Source of the DNA: Lenzites betulinus
Lineage: Eukaryota; Basidiomycota; Agaricomycetes; Polyporales; Polyporaceae
Assembly: GCA_022264855.1 (NCBI GenBank)
Contig: JABYQU010000076.1
Span: 44,144 to 108,143 of the forward strand
Reading direction: 5' to 3'
Length of the DNA stretch: 64,000 nt
Both the position numbers and the translations under genes were made by a program. Of this stretch, positions 46,317-58,603 are shown one piece after another. Under the pieces are notes generated by a model that searched no databases, was not told the origin of the DNA, and was given only the letters and a program-made list of their open reading frames with translations. Position 1 is the stretch's first letter, and the number at the start of each line of letters is the position of its first letter.

Positions 46317-48563
46317 TTCGGAAGGGAGGGGAGGATGTGGAAGAGGAGGAGGAAACGCCAATTGTCTGGGGGGCGCGCGCCTGATTCTTATATGTCACGT
46401 CCAGGACAAAGTGAAAGAGGTCGGATATGAATGCCTGCCACGCGCACGTGCTACTCACGCGAATAGCAAAGCTAAAGCTCCGGGTCCAAGCTGATAGCGG
46501 CCCTAGTGGTGTCAAAGCCCCTCGTCGAGCCGACACTTATGAATATGCACCCGGGAAAAGGGCGAGAGGAAAACCCGGGCTTATTGGAGGGGGCTGTGTG
46601 GCCCAAGCGGTATTTCGCGTGCCGGTGGCAAAGCGAGGGGCCATTCTGAGGAGACAGACAGTGGGGAAAAAAATGAGCTGGGGGTTCGGAGAGTGAGAAC
46701 AGCCATGGCACAGATTGGCACAGGAAAGAGCGGGGGGAGTCATTCACCTTGGGGAGCTGGCTGAAAAGCTCTGCAGACACCACGAACACGCCGTTTACAC
46801 GAGCAGGCCAGATTGTCCAAATCGAGACCTTGGATGGCAGATTACGGCTTAGTAAGCACCTCATGCAGGCACAGCAGGACCCCGACGCTCATATCTGGCC
46901 TCGAGTTGCCAGGATTGCCCATCGCGGCCCGAGTGCACTGTAAGCGCATTCAATTGTGAGGCAATTCGGTGTGGGTGGAAGCGAGCTGTCCAACAAGGAA
47001 GAAAAGCTTACCCAGCATTGCGAGGTAGGCCGGGGGCCATCCCCACTAGCTCTGACACCCCTTTAGCACGCAGAACAAAGGATAGTCGACGAGTCGCCGC
47101 ATGTGCGCGGGTCATTTACGCGCATTGTCCAAGTTCTAGGGGGAAATGAAGCGAGGGGCTTCAAAGCCTGAGCTTTCGGTAGTTGCGTCCGGGGTCCTAG
47201 CACAGCCGCTGGCCTCGTTGTTTCGGCGAGGAGCCGGCTGGACGCTTTAGAGGGGACCGCAGACTGCGTGTGCGAGCAGATATCAGCGTATTACACCACA
47301 CTGTGCGTACCTTACTGACCTCATCCCAGAGGTCACGCCCGCCGGACGGATTCTGCGGCCGACCGCCTGACTCCTGACCCGTCTCAGTCCACACACGCAA
47401 CTTTGCCACACCGAGGACCCAGGCCTGCTGCTTCCCGTCGCGGTTGGAAGGTCGGTTCCGAGGAAGATAGCTCCGTCCCGACCTGTGGCCAGACTGACCC
47501 GGCAAATGCTCAGTCTCCCCGCCATCAGACTCCGAGCGCTGACAGTGCAAGCTCAGCGAGCGCCGGAGTCGGACAAAGAGCAACGCGCGATGCTTCACGA
47601 AATGTTCTAACCTTCCAGAACGCGCAGCCTAAAAGCTACCGCGTACGGCATGCTTGGTCTCGGTGTCAATCTGGATCGCCGACACAGAAGTGTGTCTTTG
47701 TAGTGCGCGGACGAGTCCAAGTGGCGGCGGCGGGCGCCTACACGCTCCCGCGGCCGACTCGGTTGCATGCATCCTCCCGCCTGCTGCCGGTCGTAAACCC
47801 ATTGTCACTTTGCCTCGAGCTCAACGTCATTTGTGAATTGACCACGCACCACACTCAGATTGGCAGCATAGCAAGGGCGGCTGGTAGGGCGGCATCCGCC
47901 GCAAGCAGTACGCCACAGCTTGAAATACTTCCGGCCTAGTAGCGGTGGCTGAGACACCACGCCATGCAGAGCATCTGTTACGTCTCGGGAGTCGCAATGT
48001 AGTGCGTCACAACATGGCAGAGCTGTCATGCGATCGTCCCTTGCCTGCCTGCCTGCACAGGTCAATGATTACACTAAAACAACAACATACATAGATTGCA
48101 CGGGTCGGGACGAGAGCGCTACAGTCTACACTGCAAGACGTGTTTTAGCATTGCGAGAAAGTGAAGGGCAAGTGAAGAGACTCACCGGATACGCATACTT
48201 GCGAGGCTGCTGTACACGGAAAGGGGTGGATGTGAATATCTACAGAGCGAATGATTAAGATGTGGGGGGTATGGGTATACACAATGTCCGAGGATTCGAC
48301 AGCATAAGGGGCGTATGGCACAGCGATGCGGGCGGCACAACATAAAATAACCTTATGCAATAAAGAGCGCGGTGCGAATGTTCGGGGATGAAGAGTGGGC
48401 TGGGAGTCGATCACGTTAGGCAGGTAAGCAGGCATGGGAGCGGGGGCATTAGATGAAACGCGTAGCATGGCTGCGCAGGGCGCGGCGGGAGATCGGCATA
48501 GCGGATGGATGTAGTAGTCGGGTGTTTTGACGGAGGAAACTATCACGGCCGGGGGCGTCGGAG
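46317..48563. other. Region without a supported gene
   Basis: About 2.2 kb. Isolated frames occur on both strands (for example 47403-47939 plus, 46472-46864 minus). A few short exon-like pieces near 46740-47050 on the minus strand (MAPGLPRNAG; ARVNGVFVVSAELF) have GT/AG borders but do not join in phase. The 5' flank of the CCCH gene and the 3' UTR of the 48564 gene lie here. Confidence 0.4.
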
Positions 48564-50434
48564 TCATAATGCAAGGCCGCTGAGCTCCGTGTTCGTTGGG
48601 CCGGTGGGCATCATAGCGACGCCTGGGTCCAGTCGCAGGGATTGTCCGGGAGGAGGCATCGCTGACTGCCTTATTGAGGAGCATACCGAGCGAGAACTGG
48701 CCATGTATTCGGCACCGGATATCTGATGGCGTTTACGAGGCGGCAGGGAAGACATATCCTTGAGCGTCGCGACAAAACGTCAAATCGCAATACTTTACGC
48801 ACAGTCTTGAGTCACTCACTTCGAATGCAGCGCTGTGGTCTATTGGCAAAGAGTAAATAAGAGCGTCTTGATGGCGGAGGAGGTAAGAGGGACGCACTCT
48901 GCAGCTCCTCCCAACTTCTCGGATGTTTACGTTCCATCTGATTCAGCGCGTGCATCTGCAACTCCTGACCCCGCGCGGCCGGAGAGAACGACTATAGATA
49001 GCAAGGTTAGCGAGGCCAGAGTCCCCCGGGGCAAATAATGGCGTGCCTGATCAACTGAGCCCATTTCGTGGTGCCCGCGGGACACATCGGGGACAGCTAT
49101 GGCGTCGCTATGCGACCACTGCATTTCCCGCATAGTCTTCCATGCCGAGACGGTATCTTGCAACGCCACATGATTGTTGGGCCTACGTGGCTCTTCAGTC
49201 TCTGTGTTATGAGGTATCGGCGGCTGCATAGCACTCACATGGCGTTCATCATCTCGTCGTGAGTACTGGCTCTCGAATCAGAGCGCTCGAGCGTGTTTTG
49301 AATGTCGTCAACAAGAGGGGACTGCTTCCCTGATCCAGTTGGGGCTACGCGGGTGAAATGGTCAGCAACTCACGTACAGGGCGTTCCTAGGGCGTCTCTC
49401 GCTTACAGTCCAGGTCGCTTCTGAAACTCTCAACAAGTGACGCCACTGCAACAACACCAATAAGTACGTCGTAGAGAGCGACTACGGGGTGAGCGTTGTA
49501 CTCACTCAAGGCGTCTCGACGCTCCTCAGCAATACCAAGCTGTTGGCGAATCTGTGCTTCGGTGTCCAAACAAGCAGTGTAGCGGGCAAAGGCCTCCTGC
49601 GTCTCGCGCTGCGCGCGCACGAGCGATGCTTTTGCACTGGCCATGTTCCGCCCTGAGACCGGAATCCTCGTCAGCTTCCGGAATCAACAGCCAGCCCAGC
49701 TTGGTACGCACTGTTGACGTTAACCTCGCTCAATAGAGAGCTGGATCCACCATGTTCCGGCGTAGACGTCGATGGGGTGGCGTCCTCGTCCTTCGCATCT
49801 GTTACGGAAATATCAGCAGCGGGTAGGCAATCACAAGACCGTCTGACGCACCTTTATCCGCTAAGCCATTCCATCCAGCAAGGGATATTGATGGTGAGGA
49901 GACGCCGAGCTTCGAAGATCCGGAGGGGTCCAAGCCGAGTGCGCGGGTCTGCCCGAAGGCACGGCGAAGGCGGGGATTGTGTGGAATCCCAGCGGCCTGC
50001 CTCTCGATGAAGCCGCGCAGGAAAGCGAGCTCGATGTTGTCGGGCATGATATACGGGGGGCCTTGTATCTCACCCTTCTGCATGAGCACCTCCAGGTGCG
50101 ACATGACTTTATCCTTGAGCTGTTGCAGCCACTCATGCAGCTCCATGTGGTCCTGGTCTGCGCGGGCGTCGTAGTCTTGCCGCCGCCGGGCCTTGCGCCA
50201 GTATGTCTTCGTTAGTTTGAGGGCGCGGTTGACCTCGGTGTCGAGCGTCCGGTACCAATCGCTAGCCTGGCGATTGAGACGGACCGCGAGAACACCGGGT
50301 TGCACGCGTAGTTGTAGGAGGCATCGCCCCTCACTGTCTGGTGAGCCCAATACGCCCTTCTGGCCCTGGTTGCCTCTGGTAGCGCCGCGGGATACGTTGC
50401 CGAGCTCCGGCCAAGGGAGGTCGTCCGTTTGCAT
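48564..50434 (-). CDS. Hypothetical protein with charged helical segment, at least 7 exons
   Basis: Unknown family. The first five minus-strand exons are phase-consistent: 49852-50434, 49751-49798, 49506-49652, 49407-49445 and 49239-49344. The start is MQTDDLPWPELG at 50434. Features: GRCLLQLRVQPGVLAVRL, then a charged amphipathic helix (KLTKTYWRKARRRQDY; DHMELHEWLQQLKDKV), then the central segment MASAKASLVRAQRETQEAF running into a likely coiled coil ending GIAEERRDAL. Further 3' exons are likely at about 49030-49215 (DTVSAWKTMREMQWSHSD), 48820-48930 (SWEELQSASLLPPP) and 48564-48750 (LPPRKRHQISGAEYMASS to the stop), but their junctions are not fixed. No localisation signal is seen. Probably cytoplasmic or nuclear, function unknown. 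Confidence 0.5.
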
Positions 50435-52572
50435 GATGGGAGAGGGGGAGGAGCAAAGGGACCACGCTCTGGCAGGATGACGGCGGGGGAGGAAGTGGCG
50501 GGGATGGAAGGAAGGCGGACGGTGTGAAAGCGGAGATGGGAAGCAGACAGAGGACGCGGTTTTCTAGTAGCCTCAGGTGCTGTGAGAGCGCATCTAAAAG
50601 CTTCGACTTCTGCTGGGGGAAGTGGTGATGGTTGGTGGGCAACTAGGAGCTGCACCGCCAAGATTCCCAGTGGGAGATTCGAGCTCTGCTTGGTGGCCTG
50701 AGAGATCAATCATGGCAAATGCCCGTTGGGGTTTACGAGCCTTGTTAAGCGAGTCTGCGAAAGCCCAACAATTCAGGACCCGCGAGCGCGAAACCTGGTT
50801 CGCGACCCCATCACAGCTGCCTATTTGGGACGTGTGCGTGACACAGGGCGATTCAGCGAGTCGGTCGCGGGCTCGGGTTTGGCAGATTGTCGCGAAGTGA
50901 AAGTGTCGTATCCACGTCCCGCCTCGTACAGAGCGCCGACATCGGCTTTCATGGACGTGCCAGACAACAGACGACCCGCGAGCCACACGTCCCCCGCCCC
51001 CGCGCTCCTCACTTGCAGCCCGGGGCGTGAAACATGTGGTCCGCACGGCCCCCCTGTGCCGCTCGCGCCCACGCCGCCCACGCTACAGCGCTGCTTCCTT
51101 CCGCGCCCGGCGGAGACGCTGCTGCACGACAGCGTAGGCCGCAAGGGTCTCGGGTTTGCCAGGCCCTGTCCACTGAACTCCAAGATGTTGATGGTCCATC
51201 AACGCCAGCATCACTGATCATGCTCGGGCCGCTCGTCTCCTGGAGGACAAAATCGCCTTTCCCCGTAGGTAAGAACGCGAACGGGCCCTGCCGGTCGACG
51301 GTGCGCATGGACTGCGCCTTCTCCCGTCTCCCCTGCGCATGTCAGCCGGGCCATCGGGCAGTGCGTCCACAGCGAGCCGTAGCCCCGACGGGCTGCTGCG
51401 ACGGGTCTGCAATGGGCACAGAATCATCCCCAAATAGCCCCCGCACTAAGATACCAGCGGCAATCTACGCAGTCCTCGACCACGCTTGATCCGCCTTTGA
51501 TTTGCTCGAACGCTTCTCAGTGGACGGACCGCCGGCCTCGCGCCAGGCGTCTCCAGACCTGCACTGCACGTCGGCGGCGTTGATGCCTGGGCTTCAGCGG
51601 CATATAGTTGCCCAGACTGCCCAGTCGTGAGCGGACCACGTACGCCCAACTTTCGCTACCTCAGCAGAAATGAACAAGACCGAGCAGCCCAGCGACACAG
51701 AACGCGGGCACGTCGCTACAAATGTGTTGTGATACGGACTCACCAACTTCTCAATCGACGCAGCAAGATGCGGTGAAATCTATAAGAATGGCTGCCTGAA
51801 TTTGATGACACGGCTTCTCGAAGCGGATGGGAGACCGCGGCCCCAGCTTCTTGCGATACAGTATCGGGACGGCGAACGTCCGACTGAACGTCCGACTCCG
51901 TACCTATTATCAACGGCCAATGGCCGAAATGAAGCGAGACCACCGACTTGAGAATGAGAATGAGATAATTATCTGTCGCCCAGGTCCGATCAGTGATGAT
52001 GCGGCGCGTAGGAGGTCGGTACGCGGTGGTCCGAAAGAGGAACGGGCATCAGCGTCGTTTGTTGGTAAAACTAGACAAGGACTCACAATTCGGGGTGTAG
52101 TATTCCCAAGGATCCTTGGGCAGCGTGTGCCGACGAACCCCTATAGGCTTGCGACCGGCCTCTCGTACACCCTTTTCGCAGTTACAGTGATTCTAACGAG
52201 ATTCCCGGGATCGCCGCTGCGGCGGGAGTGCGGAGCGGGATCACACACGAAGTGATTATGACTGCGAGACCTTGCTCAGACGACCGCGCATCGAGAAGAA
52301 AGATATCGGTCGTCCGACGCACCTGCGGTAGCACTCGCCGCGTTCAATCGGACGTGCTGGGTATGATGGACATCATTCATTTTGCAGTTTGGACGAGAAA
52401 CTGTCGTCCAGGTCTGTACAAGTCGCTGATTGAGTTCAAAATCATCAACCGTATGAGATAGCTCGAATCTCTGCGCTGGGGAAGAGCGTGCGACCTGGGG
52501 TACGCCACTCGTCAGCATTCCCACTGCGCTCCAGCTCCAGGACAGAATCCATGCCAACGCACCTCCAGAGCT
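50435..52572. other. Region without a supported gene
   Basis: Frames on both strands overlap and none is extended by good splice sites. A minus-strand frame at 52276-52557 (VARSSPAQRFELSHTVDDFE) looks mildly protein-like and could belong with the fragment at 52573-52995. Confidence 0.4.
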
Positions 52573-52995
52573 TCAACTGAATGCCCCGCGACACCGCATT
52601 GATAACGCATGAGGTTTGAATCTTGATGTACGTAGTCTAACGAAATATAGCTGGAGCCCGACACCATAAAGAGGTATCAGCAGGTCGGCGGGGTGCACTT
52701 CAGGGCGCCCTGCGCTACCGTACACCACCGGCGGGTACCGGAGGAATGCAGCGCCAGATTCGGAAGTCCAGGGATCAGCGGCGGAGACATGGACAGATGT
52801 CGGGTTGAAACAGACCTGGCGAACGGGCATCTGCCGCATCGTCACGTAGCGAGTGATGTTGACTAGCGCCTTCACTAACGTCCCACGCTTTGAATGAGGG
52901 GCGTCGACAATGATATACACTGCCTCGCGGATGCGTTGTACTGCGTCGGAGACTGCGTTCGTGTACGCGTACCGGCGGGCGGCAGCGCGATCTGG
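52573..52995 (-). CDS. Hypothetical ORF fragment
   Basis: A minus-strand frame of about 140 codons from APDRAAARRYAYTNAV through VYIIVDAPHSKRGTLVKAL and LLIPLYGVGLQLYFVRLR to the stop. Composition is protein-like, but no family or complete gene structure is visible. Its upstream end lacks an ATG, so it would be an internal or last exon. Confidence 0.25.
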   Translation of the reverse strand, partial: PDRAAARRYAYTNAVSDAVQRIREAVYIIVDAPHSKRGTLVKALVNITRYVTMRQMPVRQVCFNPTSVHVSAADPWTSESGAAFLRYPPVVYGSAGRPEVHPADLLIPLYGVGLQLYFVRLRTSRFKPHALSMRCRGAFS

Positions 52996-55900
52996 AGCTA
53001 GAGGCTTCTAAGCTAAAGGTGGCCGTTAGAAGTGGTTCATCGTAGTCCGGAAGAACGTAGCCTCACTATACATCGGCCCCTAGAAAGGCACCTCGAAAGA
53101 GGGTATCTACCTTGTGACGCGCCGCACTCCGGCTTCGCAAGATACACGAGTGCGACGCCCTTCTTTGCGTGGGCCGATGTTTGATTTTTGGCACCCGAGA
53201 TAGAGGACATTGTCCGCAGGCGTAAGAGACGGCGATATCACTCACCGAGCCCAACCCCGGGCAGCAACTGTCAAGCCCTCCTCAACCGAAGCTGTGTAGG
53301 TAGTTTAATTGTTCCCGAGGCCGTTGAGGTGGCCGAAGGACCATTCATGGCCTGCGGCGCGAGTTACGAACGCATGAAACTGATTCGACCAGAACCCATC
53401 GTGAGCTAGAAGCCATCGCGGCTATGGACACTTAATCTAAAGCTGCGGCTAAGTACGGTGCGCTTTCTTAGAAGATCTCAGGCACGCACCAGATACACTT
53501 TGAAGACGGGTGGGCATGATCAATCAATACTCACAGATGGCCGATGGTGAACTAATCGTACATGCGATGAAGGCCGCATGTGAGCATGTGCGAGCTCGGG
53601 CACAGGAAGACTTTGTATCTTCGGCCAGGAGCAGATGGCCATGCGTGGTGGGATTTGGAGCGCCGCCAAAGCCTCCGATAGATGCGGGATCAAGGAGCGC
53701 GGGATGTACTCTCAGACTGACGCCAGCGGGGAGGAGGCCGTCGGCGGTACTAGTCTTCATCTACCTGTAGAAACTGGTCCATCAGCAGCAAGCGTTATTC
53801 AGTGCTTGCAAACTCACACCAGAACTACTGCAGCTCGTCTCGTACGCTTGACATCTTGAAGACATCAATTGCCGCCTGTGTGTGATAGTAGCGTTCCAAG
53901 TCCGTTCGTTACATGCGTTATGGGTGGGTACGCTTGAGTGATCTCAACTGAGTCTGGGGAGGCCGAGTGAGAGGAATACGCCGTTTACTAGCCTGTCCGT
54001 CAAGCACCGCGGTTTAGCTGGAAATCCGCTGACAGAACCAATTATTCTTGGCAGCTAGGCAAGGCAACGAGTTGTCGTGTATGAGAGCTGTTGTTCTAAA
54101 CTTGAAGCTCTGAGCTACTCCACGCCGCAGCATGGTGTGTTCTGAACCGGTGCCTCATCTGCGATTGTATGCGATGTCCGAGTCGGGACGAAACAGCCTT
54201 TAGAATCGGTAAAAGCGCGTAAAAACAAGAGACCGACTGAATAGAAAGCAAGGAGAGGCAGTGTGTTGGCAGGTGGACCCGTTGCTCACCTCGTCAGAGC
54301 GAACAAGGACGCCTGCACTGATACATCCCCCGCAGGGGCCGACACCCACGTGTAACGGGCCCCCGCCGGTACGGATGGGGCAGGTTCACACTGGCCCTCT
54401 CCTCGAGGCAGGCCAACGGGACTCGGTACTGAGCCAGTGGCGGGATGCCGTATACAAGAAGACGTTCTACGCACCGATAATCCTCTGCTTGTGGCAGCTT
54501 CCTCACCCTTTCAGCGGCGCGCACAGAAGCCGCATGAGACCGAGAGAGAATCCGGGCTTGACGTGGCTCAGCTGATCAGTCGCCGCTGCCACCGACCACC
54601 TTAACTGTTCGCATGGGCGGGGGATGAGATCTGACCGCTGTCTGTTCGAGGATGGCAGCTGCCAGTATAGGACCACAACATCCCCTGTGTTTGGCGGCCC
54701 CGAAGATATGATATCAACGGCATGGCCCTCGCGGACCTCCTGGGGGAGAGCACATAACCTTGGCTGACAGCAGTGTGGCGACTACCACGAACATGGGCGG
54801 CTCATTTGCATCTGGCGCCACGCCGCAGGCGAAGTTCACACAACCCACGGATGGAGTGCGCAAGCTTCCACTTCAAGTGATGGGGCTTTCCAGAACAGCC
54901 AAAGAGATGAGCCGGGATCCGGGCCAGGAGATGTGGGCGTAGTTTTTGGGCGGGATGCGAATAGCTTCCCCATTCACAGCGTCTGCGAAGCTCCCACACG
55001 ACGTCCGCGCGGCGAGCCGATAACTTGCCGGGGTATAGTTGGACAAGCCTGTCGCGGATGTGCCTGGCGGCACATTGAGAGTGGACATCGGCCGTCACTT
55101 CAAACTTTAGGTACGCCCATCCATGTCCGTAGCGCATATCCTCGAGAGAAGGCATCAGAATCCGGACGCCGTATCACAATGCTGACAGGGTGCACATACA
55201 CATGGAGAGCCACGACGTCGCTACCGTCCACAGCACGTCCATTCTTCTCCCGAGAATTGGCACAGCACCGACGTCTGTGAACGTCCCATGCGTGACCGCG
55301 GTGCCAGCCCCCGAGCTGCCCTCGAACGAGAGGAGGTGGGGAAAGAGTTGATTGTGGTCGCCATAGCTGTCGTGACGGTCGTTGCTCCGCCGCCTTGGGT
55401 GCATCACGTCGTCGAGAGGAAGCCACAGCCCCAAGAGTCGCAGCCAGTCCATCCAGTTGAAACGAGCGAGAATTGCGGCCTCGGCTACGTGCATCGGGCT
55501 CCGAACGGAGACGGAGAACGGCGGCGAATGGGAAGAGTAGAGGCGGCGGGTTGAGGAGCCGCGCGCTGCTGATACCACAACTGTGACAGGATCATCAGTA
55601 TTGGTGGGCGGGTAACAATCTTCCAGATAAGTATCGACAGACTTCGCCAAACTAGCTATAGAACTTAGCATGTACATCGGACGTTACGGAACGATCCCGG
55701 GATGTTTAAGAGCTGCGTCCGATGGTGGGTACGACGGTGCATCGGGCAATGCTGTTAAAGGCAAGCCGGGGACTTCGTATGATAAGCGGAACAGATCGCA
55801 ACATCTTCTCCCGCATTTCCTGTGCAAAACGAACAGTGAAGTCGATGTTGCGCGGTACAAGTCCCCGGGAGACTGCTATCCACCTTGAAACACGACTCGG

Positions 55901-56053
55901 AAGCAAGATGGTTATGCGGTCGGGTTCTGTAGTAATAGTGCGCTTGAGTTACATACTCAAATTACGCGGCGAAGTGCTCACCGATCGCCACGGGATAGTT
56001 TGGCCAAGAGCAGTTAGATAGCGATATATGGCCCCCATTGTAGACCGCAACTA
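52996..56053. other. Region without a supported gene
   Basis: About 3 kb. The longest frame is 55174-55677 on the minus strand (168 codons; ILARFNWMDWLRLLGLWLP), possibly a decayed exon. No phase-consistent model or known domain was found. Confidence 0.4.
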
Positions 56054-57287
56054 CTACAGGCTGAACACAGCGCGAGGTCTCAGGCCTATGACCCCGCCAC
56101 CCTTGCCATCCCATCCGGGAATAGGTGCGCGACAGACAGGACACCTATATGGATGAAGTCACCGTGACACCGTGTATCGCGAAGCCGGGAAACAGATGAT
56201 ACCTTGCAACCATTCTTTCCCCTGCGGGGAGCGTGTATGCGCCCCGTTGCATCGTAGTCTTTACGGCGGTAAAGAGGCAGTCGCCGCAAAGGACATGTCC
56301 GCACGGGGTGATAGTAGCGTAGGACGGTGGCGAGAAGCAAATTGGGCACGGGTAAGCAGCGAGAGGCTCAACCTCCTGGACAAGGGAAGATTCCAGAGGA
56401 TTAATGAGCTGGCCGCCGGAGCTATCTTGCGTGGAGTCATTAGCACGGCGTTCCGTAAGGGGCTCAGAGATCGAGGTGCTAGAGCCTGCCTCAGGAGACG
56501 CTGAGGAGCGGAGAAGCAGAGTTGGCGGAGGAGGAGTGGCGCTGAAACTGCCGGCTGTTCGCAATTCGTGCACAGAGTCTTCGTCTGTCAGGAGGGCCAA
56601 ACCAGCGCCTTCCCTTTCTCCATGGCGCGGTATATTGATGTCAGCTCCACTCTCGGCCTTTATGTTGTCAGACGCTTCCTGAGGCTCTTCGTCCATGTTC
56701 CGATAGTTGCTGGCTTGCTGGGAATCCTGTATGCGCTTCATGAGCGACCTTTGAGCATACATGCCCACTACTAACGTACTGACCTGCGAGGGTTCAGGCA
56801 CATTTAAAGCGTACGAGGTAGATTCTGAATGACTGGTTGTTGGACTAGCGTTTACTGCGATGTAGGATTTGCTCTCCGCGATAGGCTTTCGTCTTTGTGT
56901 GGGCCGGTCAACAGTATGAGGTGAATCTGACCGTGCTCTCTTGTCCCGCGCATCCGAGCGACTCGGCTCATCGCCATCGATGTCTGTTCTCAGCTCACCG
57001 CCCACAGTGGGAAGGAGCGGGGCCTCGTTGCCAGCGAGAAGGTTGTCCGCACCATGTCCGTGGGCGTTGGAGCATACCACCTGTGTGCTCCCGACCTGAG
57101 ATCGAGAACGAGACCGGGGTAGCGCAGCTGTGGACGCCCGGGAGGTATGCGCTGAAGAGCGATCCATTGTGCGACGCGGACGAAGTGACCGAGTGGAGAC
57201 AGTCGTCGGGGCGGGTAATGCGGGAGGTGGGGAGGAACGCGTTAAGTCTTGTGCATTGTGCGATGAGCACGCCGGTTCTTCTTCCAT
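56054..57287 (-). CDS. RING-finger protein, possible Slx8/RNF4-like E3 ligase
   Basis: Predicted E3 ubiquitin ligase. Two minus-strand exons, 56203-57287 and 56054-56144, close in phase to 391 residues. The C-terminal C3HC4 RING reads CPICFSPPSYATITPCGHVLC in part, then GDCLFTAVK, and after the intron RCPVCRAPIPGW; the intron falls just before the last cysteine pair. The first 310 residues are disordered, Ser/Arg/Glu-rich, with basic clusters (SLRPRRTMDRSS; RPTQRRKP) and short hydrophobic runs such as STLVVGM and YIAVNA that could act as SUMO-interacting motifs. The late RING, disordered N-terminus and GKGGGVIGLRPR tail resemble SUMO-targeted ligases; this is inference. The start is the ATG at 57287. 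Confidence 0.8.
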
Positions 57288-57965
57288 TACGAGAGTACCA
57301 GCACCAGTAATCACAAAAGACAACAGGTAAGCACAAGAAAGAAAACCACAAGGAGGAGACTAGAAGTCGGAGTCAGTGCTTATGAGTAGTACTGTGAGTG
57401 AGCGGAACAATATCTGCGAGGTTGCAGGACGTGGGGGCTGTTCCGGGGTCTCACTCGGCACCCCTCCCGGGGTCTACATGTACGTCCGTTGAACGCGTCA
57501 ACTTGCTGTCCGTGTACTTAGCTTGTTACACGACTACAACTTGAGCTACGTTCGCGCTGCACTTTCCTCCTCTCGGCCTCATCTTGCGGATGGGAAGCCA
57601 CACTTACCGACACATATCCCGTCGGCAGGTCATTAAGGCCACCGTATCCGCCTTTCGCAATCATGTAACTAAGGATCCCCGAAGTTATCGACAAGGCAAG
57701 TTGGTATGGAAGAGAATGCGGGGACACATTTCCTCCATGAAATTTGTACCGGTATAAGACATACACTCGTCAAGCTGGTTTTTGCTGCAGCAGTATCAGT
57801 GCGACCGCCGACTTGGTAGTGCAAAAAGTGTCCATCTTCTTCCAGAGCCTACTATATCGCGCAATAAGGTACGTCCACTGCTCCCCGTGCAACCATTTGG
57901 CAACTGTACTCCTGGTACTTAACATTTAACAACGTGATATCGACCTGTATCTGAAAGCCTCCTTT
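57288..57965. other. Intergenic, retroelement 3' flank
   Basis: Upstream of the RING gene and outside the last repeat of the retroelement. No gene seen. Confidence 0.45.
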
Positions 57966-58071
57966 TCTATCGAATCCCACGCGTGACTGGCGAGCAACGA
58001 GAATGAATTCGAGTGCGTCGCTACCGCTCTCTCGCGCGAACCGCCCCGAGACGGGGGGCCGAGCTCAAGCC
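57966..58071. repeat. Split direct repeat B2 of the RT-YR element
   Basis: 106 bp from TCTATCGAATCCCACGCG to GAGCTCAAGCC, identical by eye to 58498-58603. Confidence 0.85.
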
Positions 58072-58177
58072 GGCGGAGGCGAGTGTGTACATGAGACGGA
58101 GACTAAACAAGAAACTACGGAAACGGGGAAAGCGGATGGGAGGGGTGAAAAAAGCGGAGGCTCGAAGTCGACGGGAC

Positions 58178-58265
58178 TATCGAGCTCGCAGGTGAGAGAC
58201 GAGATGGGGGAGAAGGTTGCATAAGCTATCATACCTATCGAGCTCGCAGGTGAGAGACGAGATGA
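58178..58265. repeat. Short tandem duplication inside A2
   Basis: The string ATCGAGCTCGCAGGTGAGAG and its following CGAGATG occur twice, about 59 bp apart, within the 426-bp segment between the B repeats. Confidence 0.75.
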
Positions 58266-58497
58266 AGGAGGAGGGAAGAGAAATATACGTATATATATGT
58301 AAGTGTCCATAGCAATGCGGGGCCGTCCAAGCGTTGCGCAAAGCGCGACGACCAAGTGGAGGACATGGTGTCCTATACGAAGAGCAAAGCGCGGTGGCGC
58401 GCATGGCGCGCTATGCGCGCGACGCGACGAGGCGCGTGGCCGCGACAAGTCACGCTCTCTCTCTATAGACCCTGGACAATCAACATTGTCCAATCCA

Positions 58498-58603
58498 TCT
58501 ATCGAATCCCACGCGTGACTGGCGAGCAACGAGAATGAATTCGAGTGCGTCGCTACCGCTCTCTCGCGCGAACCGCCCCGAGACGGGGGGCCGAGCTCAA
58601 GCC
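58498..58603. repeat. Split direct repeat B1 of the RT-YR element
   Basis: Second copy of the 106-bp repeat. It contains the last codons and stop of the tyrosine recombinase ORF (58597-58599), so the coding end is repeated downstream. Confidence 0.85.

Noticed and set aside
47403..47939. 178-codon plus-strand ORF
   Set aside because: No domain, biased composition, overlapping open frames on the other strand and no splice-linked neighbours.
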